Assembly (NCBI GenBank): GCA_945906815.1
Contig: CAMDRT010000018.1
Span: 1 to 64,000 of the forward strand
Reading direction: 5' to 3'
DNA: 64,000 bases
Source: Bordetella parapertussis
Lineage (GTDB): Bacteria > Pseudomonadota > Gammaproteobacteria > Burkholderiales > SG8-41
Part shown: piece by piece, positions 12,501 through 22,707 of the stretch
Layout of the letters: every line of letters starts with the position of its first letter
Numbering within the stretch: the first letter of the stretch is position 1
Program-made: the position numbers and the translations under genes
Notes under the pieces: generated by a model
Database searches by the model: none
What the model was told of the DNA's origin: nothing
The model's input: only the letters and a program-made list of their open reading frames with translations

Positions 12501-13468
12501 CGCTCAGCCGGCTTAACGACGACCTGATGCTGAAATCCGCCGACCAGCAGCACAGCATTCGGGTGCTGAACTGGTTCACGGCTGCTGCCAACACCATCGA
12601 GTTTGTTGACTTTGCCAATGGCGTCACTTGGGACACTGGAAGCATGCAGCCCGCGGCCATGCAGGTGGTGGACATGCCCGGCCTGTTGCGCGGCGACGGA
12701 CGTGACACAATGCTCACGGGCCAGACCGGCAACACTGCGTTGGAAGGCGGCGGCGGCAACGACAGCATCAGCGATAGCATCGGTAACAACTTGTTGGCAG
12801 GTGGGGACGGCAACGACACAATGGCCGGTGGTAGTGGCAATGATTTCTTCGCTGGCGGCGCAGGTAGTGACAGCATCAACACCGGCGCTGGGGCTAATGT
12901 TGTCGCGTTCAACCGTGGCGGTGGCGCGGACATCGTCGCGGGCGCTGCCGGCGCGCAAAACATCCTCTCTCTCGGTGGTGGTATCGATTACGACGACGTG
13001 GCGCTGAGCAAATCGGGTAATGACCTGGTTGTCCGCACCGGGCAAGACGAATCTGTGACGTTAAAGGACTGGTATGCAGGGACCACTAACCAGACCATGC
13101 TCAGGATTCAAATGATCTTGGACGCCAGTGCTGATTTCGATCCCAATTCGGCGGACGCCCTGCATAACCATCGCGTGCAGAACTTCAACTTCCTCGGGCT
13201 GGTCGGTCAATTCGATCAGGCTCGTAGCAGCAACCCCGGCCTCAGCAGTTGGCAGATCAGCGATGCACTGATGCAGTTTCACCTGTCGGGGGCCAACAAT
13301 TCCGCTATCGGCGGTGATCTGGCTTACTACTATGGTCTGAACAACGGCTTGACCGGCATCAGCCTGAATGCGGCGCAACAGGTTATAGGCGCGCCAGGAT
13401 TTGGGCAGGACGCGCAGTCATTGCGCTCGTTTTCAGGATTGCAGGAGGGGATGGTGCGATTGAGCTAA
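3533..13468 (+). CDS. Giant RTX protein with N-terminal lipase-like domain
   Basis: A 3311-residue predicted type I secretion substrate. Residues ~1-330 resemble a class 3 lipase/alpha-beta hydrolase: GHSLGG at 181-186 gives the nucleophile elbow with Ser183. From ~535 onward come dense calcium-binding nonapeptides (GGxGxDxLx). These alternate with hemolysin-related spacer domains ending in patterns such as FADGTVW (around 1359-1453, 1571-1660, 2086-2190, 2383-2466). Residues ~2530-2950 are a tandem of ~90-residue modules with the pattern [24 protein letters not shown]. The last ~120 residues are non-repetitive and likely carry the secretion signal. There is no Sec signal peptide. TTG at 3533 has AGGAG just upstream and overlaps the preceding stop. 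Likely role: a secreted or surface lipolytic or adhesive protein; the activity is inferred. Confidence 0.85.
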   Translation: MSTIQALFQQTQLAEAAYANFFDAAGNLVMTDAQLKTALTTADSKFSPAQATAFVTDWEVADHVPDTAAGFSATIFRNRHTGACTLAIRGSQATSITDILNDVNIILNDGVAVAQLVSLYNFWQRANTALGSQYTAARISASPVDGSYTVSWVLSGQLADASQRQGSGVLTAMPATLNVTGHSLGGHLAMAFTRLFPGVSSTALVVNALGFKIGNVKADSVFSQLGGAPVFTATAIHNFYGIAGPEFAAMNNGILQQPGGFDGIYIESGGLATTGGHSSSQMTDSAAIYDLFVKVSASINTTDPPVGLNKITAILNAASAIPNVTLERALDSLRHLFKDPQASIPLPTATGNREQFYANLKILQDRVAAYNGALTIDSLATTSATILAGLAQGSEAIAYRYALKELNPFAVTGDHGLYAQHNTGVHDGKLDLYNAETGLGALTENWITDRSALLFAEMLRNTRDTPDLVHLAEGSTAIEYRFYRPGVEGLANEERFFVLPPGGLAPARRTGRARTTQEQLVAFAGEAGRTMTGSDNVLGDRLYGGAGIDNLRGEAGADRLEGGSGGDHLSGGSGNDTLLGGFGDDNLDGGLGADTYLWRKGDGFDNITDTREGADGPKLGDLQFLGVSLQGLKTQKSPDNPRLFEDSRQTLYALTGAPGVDGVLTVVKPGEQGGLRVLGFRSGDFGIDIGPVAPIVPTFIFGTNEDDRAGLASALVAGLNQTALGLTGNDEIDLFGPGAEGEGGVGIDVIKSRGTQNALYGDGGNDILYSDGGDDTLDGGNDDDFLQAGAGDDVLKGGDGNDLLDGGLGSDAISGGAGRDFIVGGGNFGTYAADNYFDRTNHPFGVFIEDTNPVLGFAQVYAVGLDSVYALATQLFFARLEDSPNSIDAGAGDDFVAAGGGDDFVEGGVGNDFLVGFSGQDTIYGDVGDDTIFGDVTQGSMTVGSTEIYTLPPSHAPDYLDGGEGNDTIVGDGGADELIGSVGNDLLMGDNALLEEEFHGTDYLDGGDGNDSLFGYGKDDELYGGAGDDILEGDSNTVASGKHGSDYLDGEGGDDKIQGDGGADTLFGGDGVDQLFGDADDTPLVNQGADYMDGGAGADYLRAYGGDDILFGGDGNDQMLGEAGNDYMDGEADDDLVAGGDGDDTINGALGNDDLQGGNGDDDIGGGAGIDQLSGGAGDDTIAGGDGNDQLAGNEGNDALSGDAGADTFFGDDGNDTINGGSGSDSMLGGAGNDALEGGSGNDDLQGDDGNDTLDGGDGADTTLGGEGDDTLTLNAGDDQADGGAGADVVDGGEGSDLLLGSSGNDSLIGGAGDDLLLGGDDNDLLLGGLGIDTLLGEAGDDRLIGGALDDVLQGGLGNDVYVYARGDGVDIITEAIDSPSNVDRIEFAAGISPQEVSLVRDYGFTFNDGFINLKLRVNGQDAIVLRDYFARADAGLKVEQIAFANGTVWDYAFVLAAVSNPITEGADQIIGYAYGETINALGGNDYVLGYAGNDLISGAAGSDTLYGGGGNDTVDGGVDDDVLEGDGDNDSLIGGAGNDILNRATAIFYSGNNTLEGGSGDDFLYGGTSNDIYKFGRGDGSDTISESGFVTSNAQDQILFAVGITPANLVLLRDDENLLLALDAGQSQIKIVNFFRTDRNLKIESIALADGTIWDSAAILSHVVAGTANAMTGTAGNNTFVVDNADDTITEAANGGIDTVQSSVSYTLGEHLENLMLTGYFNVGAVGNTGNNTITGNTGDNFLVGGGGSDTLDGGLGDDNLVSSFSYDASVDLLIGGPGNDRLEGDPNYPDTLIGGTGDDSYISPTGTIIEAPGEGIDTAYVSTTTYTLPENVENLVMTHGINGNRQMTGNALNNRIISDRASLGYNFVLDGGAGADTMIGADSDDTFFVDHTGDVVIETALNYYGNQLSVDGVVSSFDYVLGANLENLELLSGSAAINGAGNVLNNALAGNQNANTLLGLDGDDTLFGAIAADTLIGGHGNDIYYLADHRVGSYYDNAYSYTSSVTSVNEDTLVELGDDGIDTVRSLYDYTLGNNLENLELLESSYGSGLYIRPVHATGNAAANMITGNGADNILDGGAGADTMGGGSGNDTYLFGRGAGQDVITEDSSFSMHTDAIQFGADVLVSDIVLSRSPSLLDSYDNLVLQIAGSADQVTVNYHFDPVPPMDGQPPTRYRMEQLRFADGTIWSDAAVDVRMANGGTIVISENADVYLGSNSADLLNLLGGDDTASGGLGADVLSGGLGNDWLFGNQGNDALSGHEGGDFLYGNIGDDQLHGDAGIDSIYGGGGTDTLQGGAEGDFLYGEAGNDALSGEASRDWLDGGEGNDVLAGGLDDDLLFGADGNDTLMGDEGYDELSGGKGDDRLSGGAGADFLRGDEGSDTYVFARGDGQDYISDDGFGAAGPQFDTIELAAGILTTDVTVSRMDEALVIAIHSITDQLIVFGFFFDAVFEIEQVRFADGTVWNNATLKDMALAIRGTDAAETINGTGGNDRILGLGGNDTLNGLGGNDLIDGGLGNDAMRGGVGNDTYIVNSASDTVTENANEGVDTIESSVTRTLSANVENLTLTGSGAINGTGNASNNVIIGNVGVNTLSGHTGADTLSGGAGNDTYVLDNSADVVIESLNEGTDTIQSSVTYTLGANVENLTLTGTTAISATGNALDNLLTGNAGINTLNGGDGNDTLNGGPGADGMAGGLGNDSYVVNVAGDTITEWVNQGTDIVQAGVTYTLGANLEHLALTGTTAIHGTGNALNNAITGNSGNNTLSGGAGNDTLNGGAGTDSLAGGAGDDTYILDIAGDTLTEAASQGTDSVLAAVTYTLAANLENLMLTGNGSINGTGNTLNNVISGNAGNNTLNGGSGNDTLNGGAGADRMVGGAGDDTYGIDVAGDAVTEAASQGTDTVQTSISYTLGAQLEHLTLIGATAINGTGNALANVITGNAAANTLTGGAGNDTYRFDLNFGQDVIVENDTTAGNADRIQFGAGIAPTDIALSRLNDDLMLKSADQQHSIRVLNWFTAAANTIEFVDFANGVTWDTGSMQPAAMQVVDMPGLLRGDGRDTMLTGQTGNTALEGGGGNDSISDSIGNNLLAGGDGNDTMAGGSGNDFFAGGAGSDSINTGAGANVVAFNRGGGADIVAGAAGAQNILSLGGGIDYDDVALSKSGNDLVVRTGQDESVTLKDWYAGTTNQTMLRIQMILDASADFDPNSADALHNHRVQNFNFLGLVGQFDQARSSNPGLSSWQISDALMQFHLSGANNSAIGGDLAYYYGLNNGLTGISLNAAQQVIGAPGFGQDAQSLRSFSGLQEGMVRLS
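11118..12388 (+). repeat. Tandem ~270-bp modules inside the RTX gene
   Basis: Five successive units start at the codons for NDTY/NDSY near 11118, 11361, 11631, 11901 and 12171 and close at about 12388. Three spacings are 270 bases (90 residues); the first is shorter (243) and the last is truncated (217). Each unit encodes a beta-rich segment with VTE, GTDTVQ and ENLTLTG landmarks plus one or two RTX nonapeptides. The DNA-level similarity makes this stretch prone to unequal recombination. Confidence 0.75.
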
Positions 13469-13478
13469 TTCACTCACT

Positions 13479-14879
13479 ATGCCGCAACACGAACCTACTG
13501 CCGATAGAGGCATCGCCGCCCGCCTCTTCGACACCTCCGCCGACCCTCGCGATTTCGCTCCCGCGCTGATGCGCGTGCGTGAAAATCCCCCGTCACCCTT
13601 TGCGGGCTGGATGCTCAAAGTTCTGCTGCTGCTGTTTACCTGTCTGCTGGGTTGGGCGGCATTCAGCAAGCTTGATATAGTCGCGGTAGCTACCGGTAAG
13701 CTGGTGCCGCAAACCTATCTGCGTATCGTGCAGCCTTTCGAGCAAGGCATCGTCAAGGAGATTCTGGTGCGCGAGGGTGAAACGGTGCGCGCCGGGCAGG
13801 TGTTATTGCGCATGGATCCGCTGTTAACCGATGCCGACCGGCGTGTGGTCGAAAACGATTTTAAACTCAAGCAACTGGGTTTGCGGCGCATCGACGCCGA
13901 AATGAGCAGCTCGACCATCCTGCGCCGCAGTGATGACGACCCCACCTTGCTGGCGCAAGTCGAAGCCCAGCACCGCGCACGGCGTCAGGCGTATCAGGAC
14001 GCAGTCGACAGCGAGCGTGCGTCATTATCCAAAGCACGGCAGGATTTGAAAGCGGCGCTGGAAGTTGAAGCGAAGCTCAAGCAGACCGTACCTATCTACA
14101 AGGAAACCGCCGACGGCTGGAGCAAACTCGCGCGCGAAGGGTTTGCCGGAAAGTTGATGGCGCAGGAACGGGTGCGGCAACATATCGAGAATGAACAGGA
14201 CCTCAAAGCGCAAACCGAAAATGTCGCCAGCTTGCGTGCAAACATCGAGCAGGCCGGCAAGCGTCTTGCGCAGATCACCTCCAACTACCGCCAGCAGTTG
14301 CAGAACGAGCGCGTGGAAATGGCGCTGCAAGTCCACAAGTTGCAGCAGGAATTGGGCAAGCACCAGCATCGCAGCGGCCTGATGGAACTCAAAGCGCCAC
14401 AGGCCGGCATCATCAAGGATTTGGCGACGCACACCGTGGGCACCGTCGCGGCACCCGGCACCATACTGATGACGCTGGTGCCGGGCAATGAACCGCTGGT
14501 GGCGGAGGTGTGGGTAAGCAATGATGACGTGGGTTTTGTGCGTCAGGGTCAGCCGGTGAAACTGAAACTGATGACGTTTCAATTCCAGAAATACGGCATG
14601 ATAGAAGGCAAAGTGCGGCAGGTCAGCGCCGACGCCAGCGAAAACCAGGCCGCGACGCAGGTGCCGCTGGAGATCGGGCGCAATAAGTCAACGCTGCCGC
14701 TGACCTACAAGACCATCGTGGAAATGAAAGGGCAGGAACTGGTCGCACAAGGCGTCAGCTACACACTCACGCCGGGCATGCAGGTGGCAGGCGAAATCCA
14801 CCTCGGCACACGCACGGTGCTCGACTATCTATTGTCACCGCTGACCAAGGCCTTTCATGAAGCGGGGCGTGAGCGCTGA
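13479..14879 (+). CDS. HlyD-family type I secretion adaptor (membrane fusion protein)
   Basis: A 466-residue periplasmic adaptor. One transmembrane helix lies at about residues 42-62, after a short cytoplasmic tail. A biotinyl-lipoyl-like hairpin half follows (VQPFEQGIVKEILVREGETVRAGQVLL), then ~200 residues of coiled coil rich in Glu, Gln, Lys and Ala. The second lipoyl half (LKAPQAGIIKDLATHTVGTV) and a beta-barrel end the protein. Such proteins connect an inner-membrane ABC exporter to TolC and carry RTX proteins out of the cell. It begins 10 bases after the RTX stop, so the pair is surely one operon, but no HlyB-type ABC exporter or TolC gene follows. The ATG has no strong Shine-Dalgarno motif, fitting coupled translation. 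Confidence 0.92.
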   Translation: MPQHEPTADRGIAARLFDTSADPRDFAPALMRVRENPPSPFAGWMLKVLLLLFTCLLGWAAFSKLDIVAVATGKLVPQTYLRIVQPFEQGIVKEILVREGETVRAGQVLLRMDPLLTDADRRVVENDFKLKQLGLRRIDAEMSSSTILRRSDDDPTLLAQVEAQHRARRQAYQDAVDSERASLSKARQDLKAALEVEAKLKQTVPIYKETADGWSKLAREGFAGKLMAQERVRQHIENEQDLKAQTENVASLRANIEQAGKRLAQITSNYRQQLQNERVEMALQVHKLQQELGKHQHRSGLMELKAPQAGIIKDLATHTVGTVAAPGTILMTLVPGNEPLVAEVWVSNDDVGFVRQGQPVKLKLMTFQFQKYGMIEGKVRQVSADASENQAATQVPLEIGRNKSTLPLTYKTIVEMKGQELVAQGVSYTLTPGMQVAGEIHLGTRTVLDYLLSPLTKAFHEAGRER

Positions 14880-14930
14880 GCTTGCGGTTGCGGTTGCGGT
14901 GAACGCAGGTGCCGCCATTATAATGCGTGC

Positions 14931-15917
14931 ATGAAAACGAGTACAAAGATCATAGTAAGCTGCGTGGCCCTTGCGGGATGTGTCGCAACGGCAAACGCGC
15001 AGGAGAAATCCATCGCCGACGCTTATCCGTCCAAGCCCATGCGCTTTATTGTGCCGTATGCACCGGGCGGGCCGACGGATATTCTGGCGCGGCTGCTGGG
15101 ACAAAAGTTCACTGAACGCTGGGGTCAGCCGGTGGTGGTGGATAACCGCGCAGGTGCCAATGGCGCGATCGGCGCGGAAATGCTGTCGAAGTCGCCGGCG
15201 GATGGCTCAGTGCTTTTTTTGGGCAATACCAGCATACTGAGCATCAATCCGGCCGTCTACCGGCGCCTGCCGTATGACGTTGAGCGCCATTTTCAAGCGG
15301 TCAATCTGACGGTGAGCGCGCCGTTGATTATGGTAGTGCATCCGTCGACCGGTGTGAAAACGGTGCGTGACATGGTGGCGCTGGCCAAAGCGCCCGGCGC
15401 GGGTCTGACCTTTGCTTCGTCAGGCACCGGCGGCGTGTCGCATATGTCGGGTGAATTGATAAAAGTCATGGCGAAGATTGACCTGGTTCATGTGCCCTAC
15501 AAGGGCGCGGGACCGGCGGCGTTGCATGTGATTACCGGCGAATGCGCGATGACGTTTACCAGCACGGTGTCAGTGATGCCGCATGTCAAGTCAGGACGTT
15601 TGCGTGGCGTGGCGGTGACCACGCCCAAGCGAGACGCATTGCTGCCAGATATTCCAGCAATAGCGGAGACGCTGCCCGGTTACGACGTGAGCCCATGGTA
15701 CGGCGTGCTGGTTCCGGCAGGCACAGCGATGCCGATTGTGAACAAGCTGCACGCGGAAATTGCCCGCATCGTGCAAGCGCCGGACCTGATACAGCGCATG
15801 GCTGCTGATGGTGGCACGGTGGTCAATCACGGCCCGGATGCGTTTGCGAAAATAATTCTGGGCGAGCGCGCCAAGTGGGCACGCGTGGTGAAGCAAACCG
15901 GGTTCCAGGCGGATTAA
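14931..15917 (+). CDS. Bug/TctC-family periplasmic substrate-binding protein
   Basis: A 328-residue protein with a Sec signal peptide (MKTSTKI, hydrophobic core, cleavage after ANA-Q). The mature part carries family marks of tripartite tricarboxylate transporter receptors: YPSKPMRFIVPYAPGG, VVVDNRAGANG, HVPYKGAGPA and LRGVAVTTPKR. These proteins bind small carboxylates or other metabolites in the periplasm. Betaproteobacteria carry many orphan copies, and this one has no TctA/TctB membrane partner nearby. It lies downstream of the HlyD gene on the same strand, with a short GGTTGC repeat tract in the gap, and converges on recQ. Ligand unknown. Confidence 0.9.
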   Translation: MKTSTKIIVSCVALAGCVATANAQEKSIADAYPSKPMRFIVPYAPGGPTDILARLLGQKFTERWGQPVVVDNRAGANGAIGAEMLSKSPADGSVLFLGNTSILSINPAVYRRLPYDVERHFQAVNLTVSAPLIMVVHPSTGVKTVRDMVALAKAPGAGLTFASSGTGGVSHMSGELIKVMAKIDLVHVPYKGAGPAALHVITGECAMTFTSTVSVMPHVKSGRLRGVAVTTPKRDALLPDIPAIAETLPGYDVSPWYGVLVPAGTAMPIVNKLHAEIARIVQAPDLIQRMAADGGTVVNHGPDAFAKIILGERAKWARVVKQTGFQAD

Positions 15918-15934
15918 CCTCAAGACGGATCGAG

Positions 15935-17781
<1,847 letters not shown>

Positions 17782-17785
<4 letters not shown>

Positions 17786-18675
17786 GCCGCTTTACGTGGC
17801 GTGGGTGGGGGCCGTAACTCCGCCACGCCATCCGCGTCAGTCGCCGCAATCGTGGTGCGTATCATGTAGCGCGGCTTGTCCAGCGGCCATGGGCGGCCGC
17901 GATGCAGGCTGGCGCGGTTGTCCCACATGATCACGTCGCCGGCGCGCCAACTGTGCTCATAACTGTGGCCGGGTGCGGTGGCGATCGCTGCGAGTTCCTC
18001 GATCAGTGCCAGCGCGTCGGCATCCGCCATGCCTTCGATGGCGTAGGTGTGCGAGGCAATGTAGAGCGCGTCACGGCCATGCACTGGGTTGCGCCAGCGC
18101 ATGCGCCAGCACGCGGGTGGTAACGCATCCTGTTCACGTTTTGAAGCGAGCTCCGGCGCGATCTTGCCGCGTGAATGCGCATAGCTGTGCCACGCGTAAC
18201 TGTCGGCGAGCTTGGCGCGCAGCGATGCGGGCAGACGTTGCCAGGTGGCGCGCTGCGATACAAATTCGGTTTCGCCGCCGCTGCCGGGGATGGTGCGCGC
18301 CGACAGCACCGACGCCAGCGCGGGGGTTTGGCGGAACGAGCTGTCGGTGTGCCACAGTTGATTCGCTTTGGCACGCAGTTCTTCCCTGTGGCCCTGTGGC
18401 ACGAGCTTGCCGCTGTCGTCTTCGATATTGGTAAGGATCGAAAACGGCGTGCCTTCGCCGAGCGAGGCCACTTTGGCGGTTTCCAGTGGGCCGAATTTTG
18501 CGGAATAACCGACCTGCACCTGATCATCGATGGGTTGATTGCGAAACAGCAGCACCGAGTGCTCTTCAAACGCGGCGCGCACCGCGCGATAGGCATTGTC
18601 GTCATGGGCGACATCCGCCATGCTGACGCCGCGTATCTCTGCTGCAATTTCGGGATGAAGTTTTATAATTTCCAT
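17782..18675 (-). CDS. TauD/TfdA-family Fe(II)/2-oxoglutarate dioxygenase
   Basis: A 297-residue enzyme from the ATG at 18675, chosen because family similarity starts there ([17 protein letters not shown]); a longer frame reaches into the upstream gene. Iron ligands are His109 and Asp111 in LWHTDSSF and the distal His258 in LHRGRPW, with an Arg a little further on to hold 2-oxoglutarate. The family oxidises taurine, 2,4-D, alkyl sulfates and similar compounds. The substrate is not readable from the sequence. The gene begins 22 bases after a secreted carboxylesterase, which suggests that the esterase releases a compound that this enzyme then oxidises. Its stop overlaps the recQ start. Confidence 0.88.
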
Positions 18676-18697
18676 AATTACGTTTTGAAACAAATAT

Positions 18698-20362
18698 TTA
18701 GGTTCTACCGCTGCCATCGGCGCTGTAGCGCGGGCAGGCGCTGATGGCGATGCGTTCTGCGCTCGCCGGATCATTCACCAGGCGGCAGTTGTTGTCAAAA
18801 ATCATCGTCGGATGATCCTTGGTGTCATACGGCTTCCATTGCGGCAGGCTGTTGTGATTCGGGTTGCCGCTGCGCATGAACGCATACCACGCATCCATCA
18901 TGTGCTGCTGTAACGGATAACGATCCGCACCGCTGCCGGTAAGTCCGGCAGCGATATCGACGTTGCCAAACGAAAACGGTATGCAGATCGTGTGCGGCGA
19001 TTTGAGCAGGCCGTTGAGCACCGGTGATTTCCAGGTAAATAAATAGTGCCACGACGGCGCCTGGCCTTGCGTCGCCTTCAACTCGGAGGCGCGGATGCCG
19101 TTGCGGCGATACTGATGATCGGTGCTGATTGCCACCCACAGATCTCCGGGCGACGCTTCTGGCCGTGATTGGCGGTACAAAGCCATCAAATCCTTGGCCT
19201 GTGCATCGTCAACACCGACAAACCCTTTGACGCGCTCCAGCACCTGCGCCTGGTCATACGAAAAATTGTGTTGCGCCTGCGAATACGGAAACGTCATTTC
19301 AGTTTCACAGGAGCCGATCATCAGCGGCACGCTGCCAGAAAGCGCCGGCGCCGCAGGATCGAACGGGTGCACTTTCAGCGAGCGTCCATCCACCACCGGG
19401 CGGTAGTTATCCACGCGCCCGGCAGCGACCACTGCTCTGGACATGGCTTGCAGCAGGTCTGCAGCGGGCACATCCAGCAGCGCGCTGACTTTGCTGCTGT
19501 CCAGACCGAGTTGCGCCAGCAGGTGATGCGTGTTGCGTGCGGAGTCCTCGGGCGTTGCCATGCGCAGCAGCGACGACGCACTCTGGATGATTGCTTTGTG
19601 AAACAGCCCCTGCGCTTCGGGCATGGCCATCAGCACCGCCACCTTGGAAGCACCGCCTGACTGCCCGGAGATGCTCACGTTGCTGGGGTCGCCGCCGAAG
19701 CTGGCGATGTTTTGCCGCACCCATTGCAGCGCCTGAATCACATCCAGCAAAGCGGCGTTGCCGGCATCGGCGTAACGCGCGTCGCCGGATTCGGCGAGTG
19801 ACAGATGACCGAACAGATTTAGGCGGTGATTCAGCGTCACCAGCACCACATCGCCGCGCCGAGCAAAGTTGTGACCATCGAGTCCGGGGGCACTGCTGGC
19901 ACCACTGACGAAGCCGCCGCCGTGGATATACACCAGCACCGGGCGCTTTGCGCTGTCATTCACCGCGGGCGTGTAGACGTTGATCACCAGACAATCTTCG
20001 CTGTAGGCGCGTGTGTCGCGTATCCATGCCAGATGCGGCTCTTTGGCAGGGCGTTCGTTTTGCGGTGCGCGCGGACCGTAGTCGAGCGCATCGCGCACGC
20101 CCGCCCATGCTTGCACCGGCTGCGGCGGCAGCCAGCGGTTTTTGCCCCCCGTGTTAGCGCCGTAGGGTATGCCTTTGAAACTGTGGATGCCTGCTTGTGT
20201 GGCACCGCGAACTTTGCCCGACGTCGTATCAACTATGGGGCTGGTATCGACTTGGGCAAACAGCGGTATTGCGCTGGCACTCATAAGACCTCCGGCAAGG
20301 GTGGTGGCATTTTTCAGGAGCGTGCGGCGGCTCAGGGGTTGGCGTAGTAGGTGGGTGATCAT
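18698..20362 (-). CDS. Type B carboxylesterase with Tat-like signal
   Basis: A 554-residue alpha/beta hydrolase of the carboxylesterase/p-nitrobenzyl esterase family. The N-terminus has SRRTLLK followed by a hydrophobic stretch and FAQ cleavage region, a twin-arginine-type export signal. Landmarks are KGIPYG, SEDCLVINVYTP, the oxyanion hole HGGGF (148-152) and the nucleophile Ser235 in ISGQSGGASK. The usual GESAG is changed to GQSGG, so Gln replaces the Glu before the serine. A catalytic His candidate sits in KSPHTICIPFSFGN. It likely hydrolyses carboxylic esters in the periplasm. It heads an apparent operon with the TauD-like gene and recQ. Confidence 0.9.
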   Translation of the reverse strand: MITHLLRQPLSRRTLLKNATTLAGGLMSASAIPLFAQVDTSPIVDTTSGKVRGATQAGIHSFKGIPYGANTGGKNRWLPPQPVQAWAGVRDALDYGPRAPQNERPAKEPHLAWIRDTRAYSEDCLVINVYTPAVNDSAKRPVLVYIHGGGFVSGASSAPGLDGHNFARRGDVVLVTLNHRLNLFGHLSLAESGDARYADAGNAALLDVIQALQWVRQNIASFGGDPSNVSISGQSGGASKVAVLMAMPEAQGLFHKAIIQSASSLLRMATPEDSARNTHHLLAQLGLDSSKVSALLDVPAADLLQAMSRAVVAAGRVDNYRPVVDGRSLKVHPFDPAAPALSGSVPLMIGSCETEMTFPYSQAQHNFSYDQAQVLERVKGFVGVDDAQAKDLMALYRQSRPEASPGDLWVAISTDHQYRRNGIRASELKATQGQAPSWHYLFTWKSPVLNGLLKSPHTICIPFSFGNVDIAAGLTGSGADRYPLQQHMMDAWYAFMRSGNPNHNSLPQWKPYDTKDHPTMIFDNNCRLVNDPASAERIAISACPRYSADGSGRT

Positions 20363-20624
20363 GTGTTGGCGACGGGAGAGTACGAAATTGAGAGACTTCG
20401 GACCGTGTTACACACTGCATTTCGGGCGTGCGCCAGAATGACGGCAATTGGGTAGTCGATGCTGTGTTTCTGTGACCGGGTAGCGCAACTTTACCACCGT
20501 CCGACGATGATGGCCCGCGCGAGTTTTGGCACGGCAATTAGCCGCGTGCTATTGTGGCCGCGCTGAATCAAGCTTGCACGACATTGCTACGCGATACAAC
20601 CCGTTACCCATGAAAGGACTCACC

Positions 20625-20909
20625 ATGCCCAAGGCAATCTGGAACGATACCGTTATCGCAGAAACAGCGATTTTTGATACCGTTGAGAACAATGTTTATT
20701 TTCCGGCCGCTGCTTTGCGCATGGAGAATTTTCAACCCAGCGCGACCCAAACCACTTGCGGCTGGAAAGGTGTAGCGAGTTATTACGATGTGGTGGTCGA
20801 CGGCAAGGTGAACAAAGATGCCGCCTGGTATTACGCCGACCCCAAGCCCGCGGCCATGAACATCAAAGGTCACGTGGCGTTCTGGAAAGGCGTGACGGTT
20901 GAAACGTAG
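20625..20909 (+). CDS. DUF427 domain protein
   Basis: A 94-residue protein that is essentially one DUF427 domain: CGWKGVASYYDV, then AAWYYADPKPAA and a closing IKGHVAFWKGV. The ATG at 20625 is preferred over one 15 bases upstream because AAAGGA lies six bases before it. The domain is a small beta fold found widely in bacteria and fungi; its biochemical role is not established. The gene stands alone, convergent with moeA. Confidence 0.88.
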   Translation: MPKAIWNDTVIAETAIFDTVENNVYFPAAALRMENFQPSATQTTCGWKGVASYYDVVVDGKVNKDAAWYYADPKPAAMNIKGHVAFWKGVTVET

Positions 20910-20937
20910 GGCGCAATGCCTTCGGCGATTGCACCCT
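20908..20937. terminator. Hairpin between convergent DUF427 and moeA genes
   Basis: The arms AGGGCGCAAT and ATTGCACCCT pair, with one G-T contact, around a short GCC-TTCG-GCG centre. It covers the stop codons of both convergent genes. No U-tract follows on either strand, so it would be a weak or Rho-assisted terminator. Confidence 0.45.
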
Positions 20938-22210
20938 ACACAACGCCCTCCATCAGTTGCACTTCCACCAGCGCGCCAGCCGCAACGTTACCCTGATCCG
21001 TCGGCAGAATAATGAAGCAGTTGGATTCTGACATGGAACGCAATATGCCCGAGCCTTGTTCGCCGGTGACGCGCACACGCCAAGCGCCTGCGGCATCCTG
21101 CGACAAAATGCCGCGCTGAAACTCGGTGCGTCCGGGGGCTTTTTTCAATGCGGAAGTGCAAGGCACTTTGAAGGTAGGTAGCGGCGGTACTGGGTTTTGC
21201 CCAGCGAGCACGAGTAGCGCGTCGCGCACGAACTGGTAGAACGTCACCATCACCGACACCGGGTTGCCCGGCAAGCCAAAGAAATGTGCGCCACCGATTT
21301 TGCCGTAGGCCAGCGGCCGCCCGGGCTTCATGGCGATTTTCCAGAACAGGACTTCGCCGAGTTTGTTGAGCATCTCCTTCACGAAATCGGCTTCGCCCAC
21401 CGATACGCCACCGCTGGTGATGACGACGTCGGCGTTGGCCGCCGCGGTGGCGAAGGCGGCTTCGATCAGCGCGGGGTCGTCGCGCACCACGCCCATGTCG
21501 ATCACTTCGCAGTTCAGCCGCGTCAACATGCCATGGATGGTGTAGCGATTGCTGTCGAAGATCTGGCCAGCGCCGGGCACGGCGCCGATGGAAACCAACT
21601 CATCGCCGGTGGAGAAAAACGCCACGCGCAATTTGCGAAACACCGTGACTTCGCCGATACCCAGCGACGACACCAGACCCACTTCCGCAGGCCGCAGCGG
21701 CAGTCCGCACTTTAATGCGACCTGGCCGGTGGCGAGGTCTTCGCCGGCACGGCGCAGATTTTGATGGAGACGATGGCCGCTGCCGATGGTGACATTACCC
21801 TCCTTGGCATGGGCGTGTTCCTGCATCACGATGGTGTCGGCTTCGGGTGGCATCACCGCGCCGGTCATGATGCGCACGGCTTCACCCGCGTGCATGGTGC
21901 CTGCGAAAGGCTTGCCGGCGAATGACGCACCGGCGATTTTGAGGCTGACTTCGCCATCCGTTTTGAGCTCGGCAAAGCGCACGGCAAAACCATCCATGGC
22001 CGAGTTGTCATGCGCGGGCACGTTGAGCGGCGAGATCACGTCTTGCGCCAGCACGCGGCCGAGTGCGGCGCGCACATGCACGCGTTCGGTGGCAGTCAGC
22101 GGCGTGAGAAAACGCGCAATCAGCGCGCGCGCCTTATCGACCGGCATCGAATTAGGATCGTAATCGTCGGCGCAACTGGCGTCGCGCAGGGTGGGGGAGG
22201 GCAGGGTCAT
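20936..22210 (-). CDS. moeA: Molybdopterin molybdotransferase MoeA
   Basis: A 424-residue MoeA, which inserts molybdate (or tungstate) into adenylylated molybdopterin to give active cofactor. Signatures are NVPAHDNSAMDGFAVR in the N-terminal domain, EAVRIMTGAVMPPEADTIVMQE, the MoaB/Mog-like SGGVSVGEADFV and the GLPGNPVS loop. The ATG at 22210 was taken as start; an internal ATG 22 codons later is possible. It is divergent from, and about 500 bases from, the formate dehydrogenase operon whose enzyme needs this cofactor. Confidence 0.95.
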   Translation of the reverse strand: MTLPSPTLRDASCADDYDPNSMPVDKARALIARFLTPLTATERVHVRAALGRVLAQDVISPLNVPAHDNSAMDGFAVRFAELKTDGEVSLKIAGASFAGKPFAGTMHAGEAVRIMTGAVMPPEADTIVMQEHAHAKEGNVTIGSGHRLHQNLRRAGEDLATGQVALKCGLPLRPAEVGLVSSLGIGEVTVFRKLRVAFFSTGDELVSIGAVPGAGQIFDSNRYTIHGMLTRLNCEVIDMGVVRDDPALIEAAFATAAANADVVITSGGVSVGEADFVKEMLNKLGEVLFWKIAMKPGRPLAYGKIGGAHFFGLPGNPVSVMVTFYQFVRDALLVLAGQNPVPPLPTFKVPCTSALKKAPGRTEFQRGILSQDAAGAWRVRVTGEQGSGILRSMSESNCFIILPTDQGNVAAGALVEVQLMEGVV

Positions 22211-22707
22211 GTGGGCGTGTAAGTATCTTTTAAGGATTGAGCAGATGAGTGCGCGGACAGGAATTCTATCCCACAGCCTTCCGCGACTCGCATGGGCGCT
22301 ACGGAATTTTTGCTTGCAACCTCAGAGAATTATTATCAAGTAACTGTTTTTAAACAATTATTTAACAATTATAGAACAGCTATGCACTAGCGCCGTCAAT
22401 CGAGCAGTCCCGTTTGTATCGCAGCACACAGCCGCTCGTAAGCACTCGGGCGGCAACAGATGGCTCGTGCAGTGCAGCAGAAAATTCCAGTTGAAAAGAC
22501 TGCTGAATATGTTAGCGTATGGCTGTCCATTTTGTGGGCGATGCGTACGCAGAGCAGCAACAGGTTCATGCGCATCCCCAGCGATCAATCTTTAAAAAAA
22601 TTCAATACGCAAGTGGACATAGCTTCAGCAGCACGCGGGCTTTGAGGGGGGCCAGCAGTTGCTCCTCTTTTGGTGATGAAACGCATTTTTGCCAGGAGGA
22701 GCTGCAC
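22211..22707. other. Divergent promoter region of moeA and the formate dehydrogenase operon
   Basis: About 500 bases. The centre (22300-22380) is strongly AT-rich (runs of AATTATTATC, TTTAAACAATTATTTAACAATTATAG), unlike its flanks, and is a plausible regulatory zone for both directions. I see no convincing sigma-54 -24/-12 pair, FNR box or molybdenum-cofactor riboswitch. The open frame entering fdh from 22519 is only an upstream extension of that gene. Confidence 0.45.

Noticed and set aside
5120..12890. The regular repeats of the RTX gene as a CRISPR or satellite array
   Set aside because: They are in-frame protein repeats (GGxGxD) with no constant repeat/variable spacer pattern.
22211..22707. 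Molybdenum-cofactor riboswitch or sigma-54 promoter before the formate dehydrogenase operon
   Set aside because: No -24/-12 pair with correct spacing and no recognisable riboswitch core could be found by eye.
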